Translations under genes and position numbers: made by a program
Notes under the pieces: model-generated
The model's input: the letters and a program-made list of their open reading frames with translations, nothing else
Databases searched by the model: none
Told to the model about the DNA's origin: nothing
Shown here: positions 1 through 8,657 of the stretch, piece by piece
Numbering within the stretch: the first letter of the stretch is position 1
Layout of the letters: every line of letters begins with the position of its first letter
Source of the DNA: JAHJDO01 sp964437505
GTDB taxonomy: Bacteria; JAHJDO01
Assembly (NCBI GenBank): GCA_964437505.1
Contig: CAYTGU010000004.1
Span: 40,079-104,078 of the forward strand
DNA: 64,000 nucleotides
Reading direction: 5' to 3'

Positions 1-1
1 T

Positions 2-1072
2 ATTTGCAAGAGTGATCTGGATGCCATCGTGATCATTACCCAGCCCTGGCTGCACGCGCCCCAGGCTATTCAAGTCATGGAGTCAGGCAAGAGTGTATTC
101 AGCGCGGTTCCAATCTCCAGCGTCCCTGATGGTACGGAGATTCTCGACTGGTGCGACAAGATCATCAATACGGTTAAAACAACCGGCAAGCACTACATGC
201 TTGGCGAAACCACTTACTATCATCCAGAGGTCATGTTCATGCGACGGCAGGCGGCTGCGGGGAACTTTGGCACTTTCATATCGGCAAATGCTGAGTATGC
301 CCACGACTACAGCGGTGCCTGGGGCTGTAGCCTCCGCGAAGTGTACGAGCATCGCACGGCAAGTACCATTGGCTCAAAATGGCCGCGCATACTAAAAGAG
401 AAGTACCTCGACAAAGGTATTGTACCCGGCCCCATGCACTATCCCACACATTCCGTTTCGGGACCAGTGTCCGTCATGAAAGCACATGCTCTCAAAGTAT
501 CGGCCATCGGGGTTAAACCGACAGGATACGATGATCACTTCGAAAAAACAGACGGGGCATTAGGCGGGTCATTCGCCAATGAGACTGGTTTCTTTCATAT
601 GAGTAATGGGTCCGTGTTCACTGTCCGCGAGTACCGTGAAATAACCTCCCATGGGTACAAGATCAATGTGTTTGGTACCTGTGGAACCTGGCGTGATGAT
701 AAATGGTACTGGACCAGGCGCGGGAAAGATCTGCCAATTGACCAAACACCCGAACACGGCGAACAGGAACTAACTCCTCAAGAAATGCGGGATGAATTGC
801 CACACGAGGTAACAGAGGCATTCATGATGGCCGAAGATCACTCGCTGTCAGCCGAAGATGTCAAGAACATGGATTTCACACCCAAAGGTCACGGTGGATC
901 ACATCCTTACCTGGTTCATGAATTTGTCAGTGCAATTGCGGAGAACCGAATTCCGGCCATAAACGCCTGGGAGGCATCCCGCTACATGGCCATGGGTGTA
1001 ATGGCGCACAAATCCGCGCTGAAGGATGGCGAAATGCTGGATGTTCCAGATTGGGGCAACGCGCCAGAGTAA
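2..1072 (+). CDS. Gfo/Idh/MocA-family oxidoreductase, 5'-truncated by the window edge
   Basis: The reading frame is open from the first bases, so the N-terminal nucleotide-binding motif lies outside the window and the GTG at 29 is not the real start. What remains begins in the Rossmann half (LDAIVIITQPWLHAPQAI) and continues through the alpha/beta substrate domain. It ends in the GSHPYLVHEF...INAWEASRYMAMG tail usual in family members from Planctomycetes- and Lentisphaerae-like genomes. These enzymes oxidise or reduce sugars and cyclitols with NAD(P). The family's catalytic EKP signature is replaced here by AVP (VFSAVPIS), closer to the EVP of GH109-like members, so the reaction is uncertain. 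Base composition is clearly richer in GC (30 of 60 in 661-720) than mnmE (17 of 60 in 1441-1500). The family call is firm; the substrate is unknown. Confidence 0.85.
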   Translation: MCKSDLDAIVIITQPWLHAPQAIQVMESGKSVFSAVPISSVPDGTEILDWCDKIINTVKTTGKHYMLGETTYYHPEVMFMRRQAAAGNFGTFISANAEYAHDYSGAWGCSLREVYEHRTASTIGSKWPRILKEKYLDKGIVPGPMHYPTHSVSGPVSVMKAHALKVSAIGVKPTGYDDHFEKTDGALGGSFANETGFFHMSNGSVFTVREYREITSHGYKINVFGTCGTWRDDKWYWTRRGKDLPIDQTPEHGEQELTPQEMRDELPHEVTEAFMMAEDHSLSAEDVKNMDFTPKGHGGSHPYLVHEFVSAIAENRIPAINAWEASRYMAMGVMAHKSALKDGEMLDVPDWGNAPE

Positions 1073-1079
1073 CGAATCG

Positions 1080-1187
1080 ATGGAAAATATACTCGGAGGA
1101 CTGCGCCTTGTCGTGCTAACCGGTCTTATCTGGGCAGTAAGTCAATCTGCCATGGTCCTGCCGTTACTGCAGCGATTTTTTTGCTAA
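1080..1187 (+). CDS. short hydrophobic ORF, possible gene remnant
   Basis: A 35-codon ORF starts 7 bases after the oxidoreductase stop (MENILGGLRLVVLTGLIWAVS...). It could form one membrane segment. It shares the GC-rich composition of the upstream gene and ends exactly where composition falls to AT-rich. No good Shine-Dalgarno sequence is visible. It may be the truncated start of a membrane-protein gene cut by a recombination event, or it may be non-coding. I do not recognise it. Confidence 0.2.
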   Translation: MENILGGLRLVVLTGLIWAVSQSAMVLPLLQRFFC

Positions 1188-1343
1188 TTCTGACAATTAT
1201 CAAACGAAGCAATCTTTTTGTCATTTTTCGACTTGGTCGAGGAATCCAGAATAATTCTATTGACTAAGTGACTATATTTTGTCAAATTGGGTCAGTTAAA
1301 CAGACTATATTAATAAAAATTATCTTAGTTTTATGCAAGAATT

Positions 1344-2720
1344 ATGGTTAATGATACAATAGCAGCAATATCAACTCCACTTGGCGAGGGTGGAATAGGA
1401 ATTATAAGGCTGAGCGGGCCAGATGCAATAAAGATTGCCTCGAAAATCTTTAAGCCCAAAAAAAATATAAATCTAGAAAGCCAAAAATCTCATACACTTC
1501 ATCTTGGACATATTAAAAAGAATAGGACTCTGCTTGATGAAGTGCTGGTTTCCATAATGAAGGCTCCTCATTCATACACAAAAGAGGATGTTGTTGAGAT
1601 TAATTGCCATAGCGGGGTTTTAGTTTTAAGGTCTATTTTGGAGCTTGCGTTAAGACATGGCGCGCGTGCTGCGCAGCCAGGCGAATTTACTAAAAGGGCG
1701 TTTCTAAACGGCAGAATAGACCTGTCACAAGCTGAGTCAGTAATAGACTTGATAAGAAGCATGTCGTCAAAAGGATTGAGATTAGCAGCGCAGCAGCTGT
1801 CAGGCAGGTTATCCATTAAAATAAAAGATTTACGTGCGGAACTGCTTGATCTGCTGGCGCGTATAGAGGCACTGCTTAATTTTCCTGAAGATGGAGTTGA
1901 CTCAATGAGCACAAATTCAATACTATCTTCAGTTAAAAAGATGCAGAAGAAGATTGAGTCTTTAATTGACACTGCTGATCAGGGGGAGATTTTTAGGCAT
2001 GGAGTAAGGACGGTTATTGTCGGCAAACCAAATGTTGGGAAATCCAGTCTTCTGAATACGCTTATGGAAGAAGAGAGAGCCATAGTAACAGATATTCCCG
2101 GAACTACAAGGGACACAGTAGAGGGAGTTATTTATATACAAGGACTTTCCTTTATCTTAATAGACACTGCCGGCTTACAGCCTGTAAGCAATATTGTGGA
2201 AAAAATAGGCATTGCCAGAAGCAAGAAAAAAATCTTAGAGGCTGACCTTATACTCTTCATGCTGGATGCAAGCACTAAGATTGATTCCAATGATAAGAAA
2301 CTGTTTGAACTTGTTAAAGGAAGGCATACTATTGTACTGTTTAATAAAATAGATTTACCCTCTAAAACAAAGATATCTGATATTCGTAAACTTGTTCCTA
2401 AAGGGATGATTCTGAAAATATCTGCAAAAGAGGAAATTGGGACTGATGAGCTCAAAAACACAATGTTTGATACAATATTATCTAAGTTTAAGCATCGCCA
2501 GTCCTCTGTATGTATTAACATGAGACACAAGGAATCACTCTTAGATGCGCAAAGGAGCTTGGATCACATCGTTTACACTATGACAAGAACAAAATTAACT
2601 GAAGAGTTTGTCTCTCTTGACCTGAAGAGCGCTCTGGATTCTCTTGGCCAGATAACAGGAGAAATAGTGAATAATGAAGTGCTGGATAGGATATTCTCAA
2701 AATTTTGTATAGGAAAGTAG
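1344..2720 (+). CDS. mnmE: tRNA uridine-5-carboxymethylaminomethyl GTPase MnmE (TrmE)
   Basis: MnmE works with MnmG to install the cmnm5 group on the wobble uridine of certain tRNAs, using GTP, a folate one-carbon unit and glycine or ammonium. The 458 residues match the usual length. The N-terminal folate-binding domain opens with NDTIAAISTPLGEGGIGIIR. The G domain has GKPNVGKS (227-234), GTTRDT (253-258), DTAGL (274-278) and NKID (334-337). The protein ends in FCIGK, the conserved C-terminal CxGK of the family. All key residues are present. It stands alone, with an AT-rich leader upstream and the groES promoter downstream; the tRNA partner gene mnmG is not in the window. Confidence 0.97.
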   Translation: MVNDTIAAISTPLGEGGIGIIRLSGPDAIKIASKIFKPKKNINLESQKSHTLHLGHIKKNRTLLDEVLVSIMKAPHSYTKEDVVEINCHSGVLVLRSILELALRHGARAAQPGEFTKRAFLNGRIDLSQAESVIDLIRSMSSKGLRLAAQQLSGRLSIKIKDLRAELLDLLARIEALLNFPEDGVDSMSTNSILSSVKKMQKKIESLIDTADQGEIFRHGVRTVIVGKPNVGKSSLLNTLMEEERAIVTDIPGTTRDTVEGVIYIQGLSFILIDTAGLQPVSNIVEKIGIARSKKKILEADLILFMLDASTKIDSNDKKLFELVKGRHTIVLFNKIDLPSKTKISDIRKLVPKGMILKISAKEEIGTDELKNTMFDTILSKFKHRQSSVCINMRHKESLLDAQRSLDHIVYTMTRTKLTEEFVSLDLKSALDSLGQITGEIVNNEVLDRIFSKFCIGK

Positions 2721-2761
2721 CCATGAAGTTTAATATTTTTTCATTTTTTTCTATTTTCTTC

Positions 2762-2790
2762 TTGACATGGGTAGAGAAAGTTGCTATTTT
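2762..2790 (+). promoter_or_regulatory. sigma70-type promoter of the groES-groEL operon
   Basis: TTGACA (2762-2767) is followed after 17 bases by TATTTT (2785-2790). The -10 hexamer touches the CIRCE operator, so the predicted transcription start falls inside the operator, as expected for HrcA repression. Confidence 0.8.
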
Positions 2791-2816
2791 TAGCAGTCTA
2801 AACGTGAGAGTGCTAA
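2790..2816 (+). promoter_or_regulatory. CIRCE operator (HrcA binding site)
   Basis: TTAGCAGTC, nine spacer bases and GAGTGCTAA match the CIRCE consensus TTAGCACTC-N9-GAGTGCTAA with one mismatch in the left arm. CIRCE is the operator of the heat-shock repressor HrcA, so groES-groEL is predicted to be HrcA-regulated. hrcA itself is not in the window. Confidence 0.93.
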
Positions 2817-2844
2817 AAATTAGAGGAAAGGAGGGGTGAAAAAC

Positions 2845-3132
2845 ATGACAGTTAAGCCGCTTGGTGACAGGATATTAGTTAAGAGATTAGAAGAAGAAGA
2901 CAAGGTAGGAAGTATAATAGTTCCTGATACAGCTAAAGAAAAATCGCAGAAAGCAGAGGTTATTGCCGCAGGAGAGGGGAAAAAGACAGATGAAGGAAAG
3001 CTAGTTTCTCTGGAAGTTAAAAAGGGAGACAAGATACTCATTGGTAAGTATGCAGGTACAGATATAAAGATTGACGGCGAAGAATACATAATTATGAAGC
3101 AGGAAGATGTAATGGGAATTTTTAAGGGCTAA
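2845..3132 (+). CDS. groES: co-chaperonin GroES, copy 1
   Basis: The 95-residue co-chaperonin caps the GroEL cavity as a heptamer. The ATG at 2845 is preferred over the in-frame GTG at 2836 because GGAGG (2830-2834) lies 10 bases before it and the family begins MTVKPLGDR. The fold signatures KPLGDRILVKR, YAGTDIKIDGEEY and ED(V/I) near the end are present. The mobile loop, which contacts GroEL, reads DKVGSIIVPD and is shorter than the canonical loop of copy 2 (DKTKGGIILPD). This gene is first in a CIRCE-controlled operon, 32 bases before groEL. Confidence 0.95.
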   Translation: MTVKPLGDRILVKRLEEEDKVGSIIVPDTAKEKSQKAEVIAAGEGKKTDEGKLVSLEVKKGDKILIGKYAGTDIKIDGEEYIIMKQEDVMGIFKG

Positions 3133-3164
3133 GGACAAAAACATAAAGAAAGGAGTAACAAAAG

Positions 3165-4817
3165 ATGGCAAAGCAATTGAAGTTTGACGAAGAAGCAAGA
3201 AAGGCAATTTTAAGCGGTGTTGAGCAGCTTAGTAGGGCTGTAAAGGTAACACTTGGGCCAAAGGGCAGGAATGTTGTATTAGACAAGAAATTTGGATCTC
3301 CAACAATTACAAAAGATGGTGTTACAGTTGCAAAGGAAATTGAACTGGAAGATCCATATGAGAATATGGGTGCTCAGATGGTAAAGGAAGTTGCATCAAA
3401 GACTTCTGACGTAGCAGGCGATGGAACCACAACAGCTACTTTACTTACGGAATCAATATATAGAGAAGGACTCAGGAATGTCACAGCAGGCGCAAATCCG
3501 ATGGCTCTTAAGAGAGGAGTTGAAAAAACAGTAGGTAACGTTATTGAAAGTCTTAAAGGATTGAGCAAGCCTGTCGAAGATAAAAAAGAAATTTCTCAGG
3601 TTGCTACAGTCTCGGCAAATAATGATTCCACGATTGGAAACATAATAGCAGACGCTATGGATAAGGTTGGTAAAGATGGAGTTATCACAGTTGAGGAAGC
3701 AAAAGGAATGGAGACAACTCTGGACATAGTAGAAGGCATGCAGTTTGACAGAGGTTATTTGTCTCCTTATTTTGTAACTGATGCGGAAAGAATGGAAGTT
3801 ATTCTTGAAAATCCATATATCCTTATTCATGAAAAGAAGATTTCTAATATGAAAGAGCTGTTACCATTATTAGAAAAAGTGGCGCAATCAGGTACTCCAT
3901 TCTTAATTCTTGCTGAAGAGGTTGAAGGAGAAGCTCTGGCAACAATGGTTGTGAATAAGATTAGAGGTACTCTGAAATGTGCGTGTATCAAGGCTCCTGG
4001 TTTTGGAGACAGAAGAAAGGAAATGCTTGGAGATATTGCTATTCTTACCGGAGGCAAGGTCATTTCCGAGGATCTTGGAATCAAATTAGAGAGTATTACT
4101 CTAAACGATCTGGGAAGAGCAAAGCGCGTTACAATTGACAAAGAGAACACAACTGTTGTTGAGGGAGCAGGAGAAAGAAACGATATAGATGGAAGAATAT
4201 CTCAGCTTCGCACACAAATAGAAGATACAACATCAGATTATGATAAGGAAAAGCTACAGGAAAGACTGGCAAAGCTTGCCGGCGGAGTCGCAGTTATTAA
4301 TGTTGGAGCTGCAACAGAGACAGAGATGAAGGAAAAGAAGGCAAGAGTTGAAGATGCGCTTCATGCAACCAGAGCTGCTGTAGAAGAGGGCGTAGTTGCA
4401 GGCGGCGGAGTTGCCTTGCTTAGATGCATATCTGGTCTCGAGAAAATGGCACTGAAGGGAGACGAAGCTATTGGGCTTAACATCATCAAGCGTGCTCTTG
4501 AAGAACCAGTAAGACAGCTTGTGAGTAATGCTGGAGCAGAAGGAGCTATTGTTGTTCAGGAGATTCTTAAAAAAGATAAAAATGTTGGGTTTAATGTGGC
4601 AGATAATAAGTATGAAGACATGTTTGCGGCAGGTATTGTGGATCCAACAAAGGTAACAAGAACAGCTCTTCAGAATGCAGCAAGCATTGCAGGACTGTTG
4701 CTTACAACAGAGGCGCTTATAACAGATATTCCTGAAAAGGAAAAGATGCCTCCAATGCCTGCCGGTGGCGGCGGTATGCCAGGCGGTATGGGTGGTATGG
4801 GCGGAGGAATGTATTAA
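3165..4817 (+). CDS. groEL: chaperonin GroEL
   Basis: The 550-residue chaperonin subunit has the normal length. Visible signatures are the equatorial-domain LGPKGRNVVLDKKFGSP, the ATP-site GDGTTTATLL, AATETEMKEKK in the intermediate region, and a C-terminal GGM-repeat tail (GGMPGGMGGMGGGMY). It folds newly made cytosolic proteins with GroES and ATP. AAAGGAG sits upstream of the ATG. It shares the CIRCE-controlled operon with groES copy 1 and is followed by a palindrome and a second groES. Confidence 0.98.
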   Translation: MAKQLKFDEEARKAILSGVEQLSRAVKVTLGPKGRNVVLDKKFGSPTITKDGVTVAKEIELEDPYENMGAQMVKEVASKTSDVAGDGTTTATLLTESIYREGLRNVTAGANPMALKRGVEKTVGNVIESLKGLSKPVEDKKEISQVATVSANNDSTIGNIIADAMDKVGKDGVITVEEAKGMETTLDIVEGMQFDRGYLSPYFVTDAERMEVILENPYILIHEKKISNMKELLPLLEKVAQSGTPFLILAEEVEGEALATMVVNKIRGTLKCACIKAPGFGDRRKEMLGDIAILTGGKVISEDLGIKLESITLNDLGRAKRVTIDKENTTVVEGAGERNDIDGRISQLRTQIEDTTSDYDKEKLQERLAKLAGGVAVINVGAATETEMKEKKARVEDALHATRAAVEEGVVAGGGVALLRCISGLEKMALKGDEAIGLNIIKRALEEPVRQLVSNAGAEGAIVVQEILKKDKNVGFNVADNKYEDMFAAGIVDPTKVTRTALQNAASIAGLLLTTEALITDIPEKEKMPPMPAGGGGMPGGMGGMGGGMY

Positions 4818-4833
4818 AAGAATAGCAGATTAA

Positions 4834-4863
4834 TATGGGGACATGGTTTGCCATGTCCCCATA
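4834..4863. repeat. 13-bp perfect palindrome between groEL and the second groES
   Basis: TATGGGGACATGG and CCATGTCCCCATA form a perfect 13-bp stem around a TTTG loop. No T-run follows, so it is not a classical intrinsic terminator. It could be a REP-like element, an attenuator or an mRNA-stabilising hairpin that lowers expression of the downstream groES relative to groEL. Confidence 0.75.
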
Positions 4864-4884
4864 AAATCATAAGGAGAGAAAAAT

Positions 4885-5172
4885 ATGAATTTGGTGCCTT
4901 TAGAAGACAGGGTTATTGTAAAGAGATTGGAAGCTGAGGATAAGACAAAGGGAGGTATTATTCTTCCTGATACAGCTAAAGAAAAACCACAAAAGGGTAA
5001 GATTATAGCTGTTGGCAGTGGAAAAATGCTGGAAGATGGGAAAAAACAATCAATGAGTGTTAAAAAAGACGACAAAGTTATTTTTTCATCATATGCAGGC
5101 ACAGAAGTGCAAATTGATGGAGAAGAACATCTGATAATGAAAGAGGAAGACATCTTAGCTATTATAGAATAG
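4885..5172 (+). CDS. groES: co-chaperonin GroES, copy 2
   Basis: A second 95-residue GroES follows groEL, with AAGGAGA before its ATG. It has the canonical mobile loop (DKTKGGIILPDTAKEKPQ) and the conserved fold signatures (LEDRVIVKRLEAEDK, YAGTEVQIDGEEH). It differs from copy 1 along most of its length, so it is an old paralogue rather than a recent duplication. It is separated from groEL by a strong palindrome and followed by an intrinsic terminator, so it probably sits at the end of the CIRCE operon. One copy may be specialised for a subset of clients or conditions; that is inference. Confidence 0.94.
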   Translation: MNLVPLEDRVIVKRLEAEDKTKGGIILPDTAKEKPQKGKIIAVGSGKMLEDGKKQSMSVKKDDKVIFSSYAGTEVQIDGEEHLIMKEEDILAIIE

Positions 5173-5188
5173 TGATACGTGATTTTTA

Positions 5189-5237
5189 AAGCCTCCTGTG
5201 CTACGAATACTTTGTGGGCAGGAGGCTTGTTTATTTT
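5189..5237 (+). terminator. intrinsic terminator after groES copy 2
   Basis: AAGCCTCCTG (5189-5198) pairs perfectly with CAGGAGGCTT (5219-5228), followed by GTTTATTTT. It closes the chaperonin operon and argues that the next gene does not start at the GTG at 5214, which lies inside the hairpin. Confidence 0.75.
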
Positions 5238-5261
5238 GACTATCTTAGGGAGAAAATAAGA

Positions 5262-6455
5262 TTGACTGAGAAAGACGGATTTCGCAATCCAAGATATCTT
5301 CAGAAATTGACGTATCTTCTAATCGTTGTTCTATTGATTTATGGAGGTCGAAACCTGTGGAAGAATTTTGCAAATCTCGAGTATAAAAGAACAAAAATTT
5401 TCCTAAAAACTTTTAATATTATTCAATCTCGCTACATAGATAAAACAGATTCCAAAGAACTTATATATAGTGCTGTTGATAGTATGGTTAAGAGTCTTGG
5501 GGATCCGCATAGTCAGTTTATATCTCAAGAAGCATATGATGAGATGAAGGTGTTCGAAAAAGGAGAATACGGAGGGCTGGGAATAGTTATAGGAATAAGG
5601 GATAATAGGGTTATAGTTATTTCACCTATAGAAGGTACTTCTGCAGATAAGGCTGGTATAAAACCCGGTGATGTTGTTGTAAAAATAGACGGAATAAGTT
5701 GTATTGGCTGGTCATTGCCAGAAGTAGTAAAAAAGCTTAGAGGAGAAAAAGAGACAAAAGTTTCATTGCATATAGAACGCGGGGAAGACCAAAAGCTTTT
5801 GCATTTTGAAATTGTTAGAAAAATTATAGAACTTAAATCAGTCTATTATAAATTAATAAACGATAATATTGGATATATTAGAATTGTAAATTTTGGAAAC
5901 GGAACATTAAAGAGTTTTAAGGAGGCTATAAATAGTTTAGATGGAAAAGAGACGAAGTCTCTTATTTTAGATCTGAGAAATAACCCGGGCGGATTTATTG
6001 ATCAGGCAGTAGAGATTTCAGATTGTTTTTTATCTAAAGGTTTAATAGTAAAAACGAAGGGACGGAGTAAAGGGCAAACTAAGACATATAGAGCAACAGA
6101 AAGCAAAGAAGATATCCGCTTGCCATTAGTTGTATTAATAAATAAAGGCAGTGCCAGCGCAGCGGAAATCGTTGCTGGCGCCCTGCAGTGTAATAAGCGC
6201 GCAACTATAATAGGAGCAACCAGTTTTGGAAAGGGATCAGTACAAGGCATTTTCTATTTGCCTGATAAAACAGCTCTTAGTTTAACTATTGCCAAATATT
6301 ATATTCCTGATGGCAGCTTAATCGATGGTAAAGGTATCCAACCTGATATAGAAATCAAAATTTCCGACTCATGGTATGAAAAATCAATGAAAGAACAGAT
6401 TGAGTCAATGGATCCTCAGTTACAAAAAGCGGTAGAAATATTAGGAGAAAGGTAG
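5262..6455 (+). CDS. S41-family C-terminal processing peptidase (CtpA-like)
   Basis: This is a membrane-anchored serine protease that trims or degrades envelope proteins. I place the start at TTG 5262, 8 bases after AGGGAGA; an upstream GTG at 5214 is inside a terminator. The 397-residue product has one N-terminal membrane segment (YLLIVVLLIYGG), a PDZ domain (GGLGIVIGIRDNRVIVISPIE...AGIKPGD, about residues 100-180) and the S41 catalytic core. The Ser-Lys dyad is visible: Ser299 in GSASAAE and Lys324 in FGKGS, 25 residues apart as in the family. A second S41 peptidase is encoded near 32 kb. The physiological substrate is unknown. Confidence 0.92.
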   Translation: MTEKDGFRNPRYLQKLTYLLIVVLLIYGGRNLWKNFANLEYKRTKIFLKTFNIIQSRYIDKTDSKELIYSAVDSMVKSLGDPHSQFISQEAYDEMKVFEKGEYGGLGIVIGIRDNRVIVISPIEGTSADKAGIKPGDVVVKIDGISCIGWSLPEVVKKLRGEKETKVSLHIERGEDQKLLHFEIVRKIIELKSVYYKLINDNIGYIRIVNFGNGTLKSFKEAINSLDGKETKSLILDLRNNPGGFIDQAVEISDCFLSKGLIVKTKGRSKGQTKTYRATESKEDIRLPLVVLINKGSASAAEIVAGALQCNKRATIIGATSFGKGSVQGIFYLPDKTALSLTIAKYYIPDGSLIDGKGIQPDIEIKISDSWYEKSMKEQIESMDPQLQKAVEILGER

Positions 6456-6491
6456 TATTTTGAATAGACAGCATTTCAGGAGAATAAAACA

Positions 6492-8489
6492 ATGTTAAAA
6501 GATGAAAACGATAAATTTACGGGTGTTTTCAATGCTTGGAAGAGGTATATAGATACTGGTCTCGGGGCAAGTAAATTCGTAGACTCAATCATTGCAGACT
6601 CATGGATAAGATGCCGCAAGATAGGACTTAACCCTTACAAAAGCAAACTCAGGATAGAAGATGGTGATATTCTTAAAGCAAAAAAGGAATCTGCTCGTGT
6701 ATTTATTGATACAATTATTCCTTATATAAGTGGACTTAAGGCAAATAGTCCGCATATGAATATTCTTATGGGTCTTTTTAGCTGTGAGGGAGTGCTGATG
6801 TATATAGATGGGGATAAAAGTGTCTTGGACATAGTGTTGGGCTTAGGGATAAAGGAAGGAGCTGATTTCTCAGAAGAATCAGCAGGGACTAATGCAATTG
6901 CTATTGCAATGCAACAGAAGGCGTCTGTAGCAGTGTGTGGATTTGAACACTTTTGTCAAGATTTACATATCTTCAATACAGCCTCAACGCCAATATTTAA
7001 TAGCAAAGGAAAAGCAGAGGTAGTCCTGGGGATGATAGCTTTAGGAGCAGGCAGCAATATGTTTCATTTGAAGACCCTTCTTACCAGTACCGTCTTCTTT
7101 ATGGAAAGAGAAATGAGACTAAAAAGGATTCAGCCACGACTGGGAGCCTATACGCAACTGATTAAAAGGATTTTTGAAGAGGCGCATGATGCATTATTGA
7201 TAATGACAAGACACGGCTACATTAAACAAATCAATTTGCAAGCTCTTAAGATGTTTGATATTGATAATTACGCGCAACTCAATGAGCCTTTTGAAAATCT
7301 GCTTAAAATAGAACCCTCTTTAGTCAAATTATTGGAAGTGGGCAAAAAAATACCTGAGGAGATGCTGTTCAGTATCAATACGTCCACACACTCTTTTAAA
7401 GCGACTGTATATTTGGAGCCGCTCCTTTCCAATATGAATGAGCCTATTGGTATGCTAGCGAGGTTTCACAAAGTCAGTAATAAGGGGAAAGTTATAAAAA
7501 AGGCAAATCAAGTTAAATACAGGTTTGAGGACATAGTAGGAAAAAATCCTGCTATCCAGAAGGCTATTGCCATTGCCAAAAAAGCAGCAAAGACTTCTAT
7601 CAATGTGTTAATTGAGGGTAAGAGCGGAACTGGCAAAGAGATGTTTGCGCAGTCCATACATAATGCTGGCGAGAGAACAGATAGACCTTTTATAGTCGTA
7701 GACTGTGCATCTGTACCGAAGGATCTTATTGAAAGCGAATTATTTGGTTATGAAGAGGGTGCCTTTACTGGAGCAAAGAAAGAAGGAGCACAAGGAAAAT
7801 TTGAGGCTGCTGATGGAGGCACAATACTCTTAAATGAGATAGGAGATATGCCACTTGAGTTACAATCAAGGCTTTTACGTGTATTAGAGAATAGAACCAT
7901 CACCCGCGTTGGTAGTAATAAGGAAATTCCCATTGATATAAGGGTTATTGCCGATACAAACAAGAATCTTATAGAGATGATAGAAAAAGAAGAATTTCGT
8001 GATGATCTCTATTATCGGCTAAGTGTTACTCAGATAAAGATTCCTTCTCTTAAAGAACGGCCTGAAGACATAGCTCTTCTCTTAAACCTTTTTATTTCTC
8101 ATTTGAATGAAACAATGGGAGGAAAAATAAATGGAATTGAACCTGCTTTAATGGAACGTCTTCTTCTCTATAGTTGGCCGGGTAATGCGCGAGAAGTAAG
8201 AAATATGGTTGAACATGCCTTTGGTGTAGAAAAGGAAGGCTTCATATCCTGGCAGCATCTTTCCGATAACCTGAGGGAAACACTGCTTTATAGTCCTTCT
8301 AAGATAAGCCATGCGAAACAAAGAGATCCTTTATCTAAAGAAAGGGAAAAGGTCTTAGCCTCTGAAAAAGAGATGTACATGAGTGCGATAAAAATCGCTG
8401 GCAGGAACATGAGCAAGACTGCTTCTGTCTTAGGGGTTAGCCGTGCTACTCTTTATCGAAAACTCACCCGACTAGGAATAAAGAAGTAG
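6492..8489 (+). CDS. sigma54-dependent transcriptional activator (AcoR-like, GAF-PAS-AAA-Fis)
   Basis: The 665-residue protein has an AcoR-like N-terminal sensory half (SWIRCRKIGLNP; EESAGTNAIAIAM, GAF-type) and a PAS-like segment around residues 225-330. The AAA+ domain has Walker A GKSGTGKE (376-383) and GAFTGA (423-428), the loop that contacts sigma54. A Fis-type helix-turn-helix closes the protein (MSKTASVLGVSRATLYRKL). No receiver domain is seen, so it probably senses a ligand directly. AGGAGA precedes the ATG. The next gene is served by a -24/-12 promoter 209 bases downstream with candidate activator dyads between, so the ABC-HlyD-TolC operon is its likely target. That link is inferred from position and promoter class. 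Confidence 0.92.
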   Translation: MLKDENDKFTGVFNAWKRYIDTGLGASKFVDSIIADSWIRCRKIGLNPYKSKLRIEDGDILKAKKESARVFIDTIIPYISGLKANSPHMNILMGLFSCEGVLMYIDGDKSVLDIVLGLGIKEGADFSEESAGTNAIAIAMQQKASVAVCGFEHFCQDLHIFNTASTPIFNSKGKAEVVLGMIALGAGSNMFHLKTLLTSTVFFMEREMRLKRIQPRLGAYTQLIKRIFEEAHDALLIMTRHGYIKQINLQALKMFDIDNYAQLNEPFENLLKIEPSLVKLLEVGKKIPEEMLFSINTSTHSFKATVYLEPLLSNMNEPIGMLARFHKVSNKGKVIKKANQVKYRFEDIVGKNPAIQKAIAIAKKAAKTSINVLIEGKSGTGKEMFAQSIHNAGERTDRPFIVVDCASVPKDLIESELFGYEEGAFTGAKKEGAQGKFEAADGGTILLNEIGDMPLELQSRLLRVLENRTITRVGSNKEIPIDIRVIADTNKNLIEMIEKEEFRDDLYYRLSVTQIKIPSLKERPEDIALLLNLFISHLNETMGGKINGIEPALMERLLLYSWPGNAREVRNMVEHAFGVEKEGFISWQHLSDNLRETLLYSPSKISHAKQRDPLSKEREKVLASEKEMYMSAIKIAGRNMSKTASVLGVSRATLYRKLTRLGIKK

Positions 8490-8514
8490 TTTTGTGTTTC
8501 AATGATGATATAAA

Positions 8515-8601
8515 TGTCTCATAAATGAGAATTCTCGTAATATCTTGCCTCATAAAAGGATAGCAATTCTTTCCTTATAATTCAGTATAAAATATGAGAC
8601 A
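8515..8601. promoter_or_regulatory. candidate upstream activator sites of the sigma54 promoter
   Basis: A palindrome TCTCAT-AA-ATGAGA (8517-8530) overlaps GAGAATTCTC (8527-8536). The outer arm TGTCTCATA (8515-8523) recurs inverted as TATGAGACA at 8593-8601. They lie about 100-190 bases upstream of the -24/-12 element, the usual place for enhancer sites of sigma54 activators. Binding by the adjacent activator is inference. Confidence 0.45.
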
Positions 8602-8657
8602 GTGAAATCCTACACTTTAGTCACTCCATATTTTCTGCATTTTTGTAACATCTTGAG

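Noticed and set aside
1260..1311. TTGACT and TATATT hexamers upstream of mnmE as a promoter
   Set aside because: No pair has a 16-18 base spacing; combinations give 7, 13 or 21 bases.
5214..5261. GTG at 5214 as start of the first S41 peptidase
   Set aside because: It lies inside the intrinsic terminator of groES copy 2 and has no SD; TTG 5262 has AGGGAGA at proper spacing.
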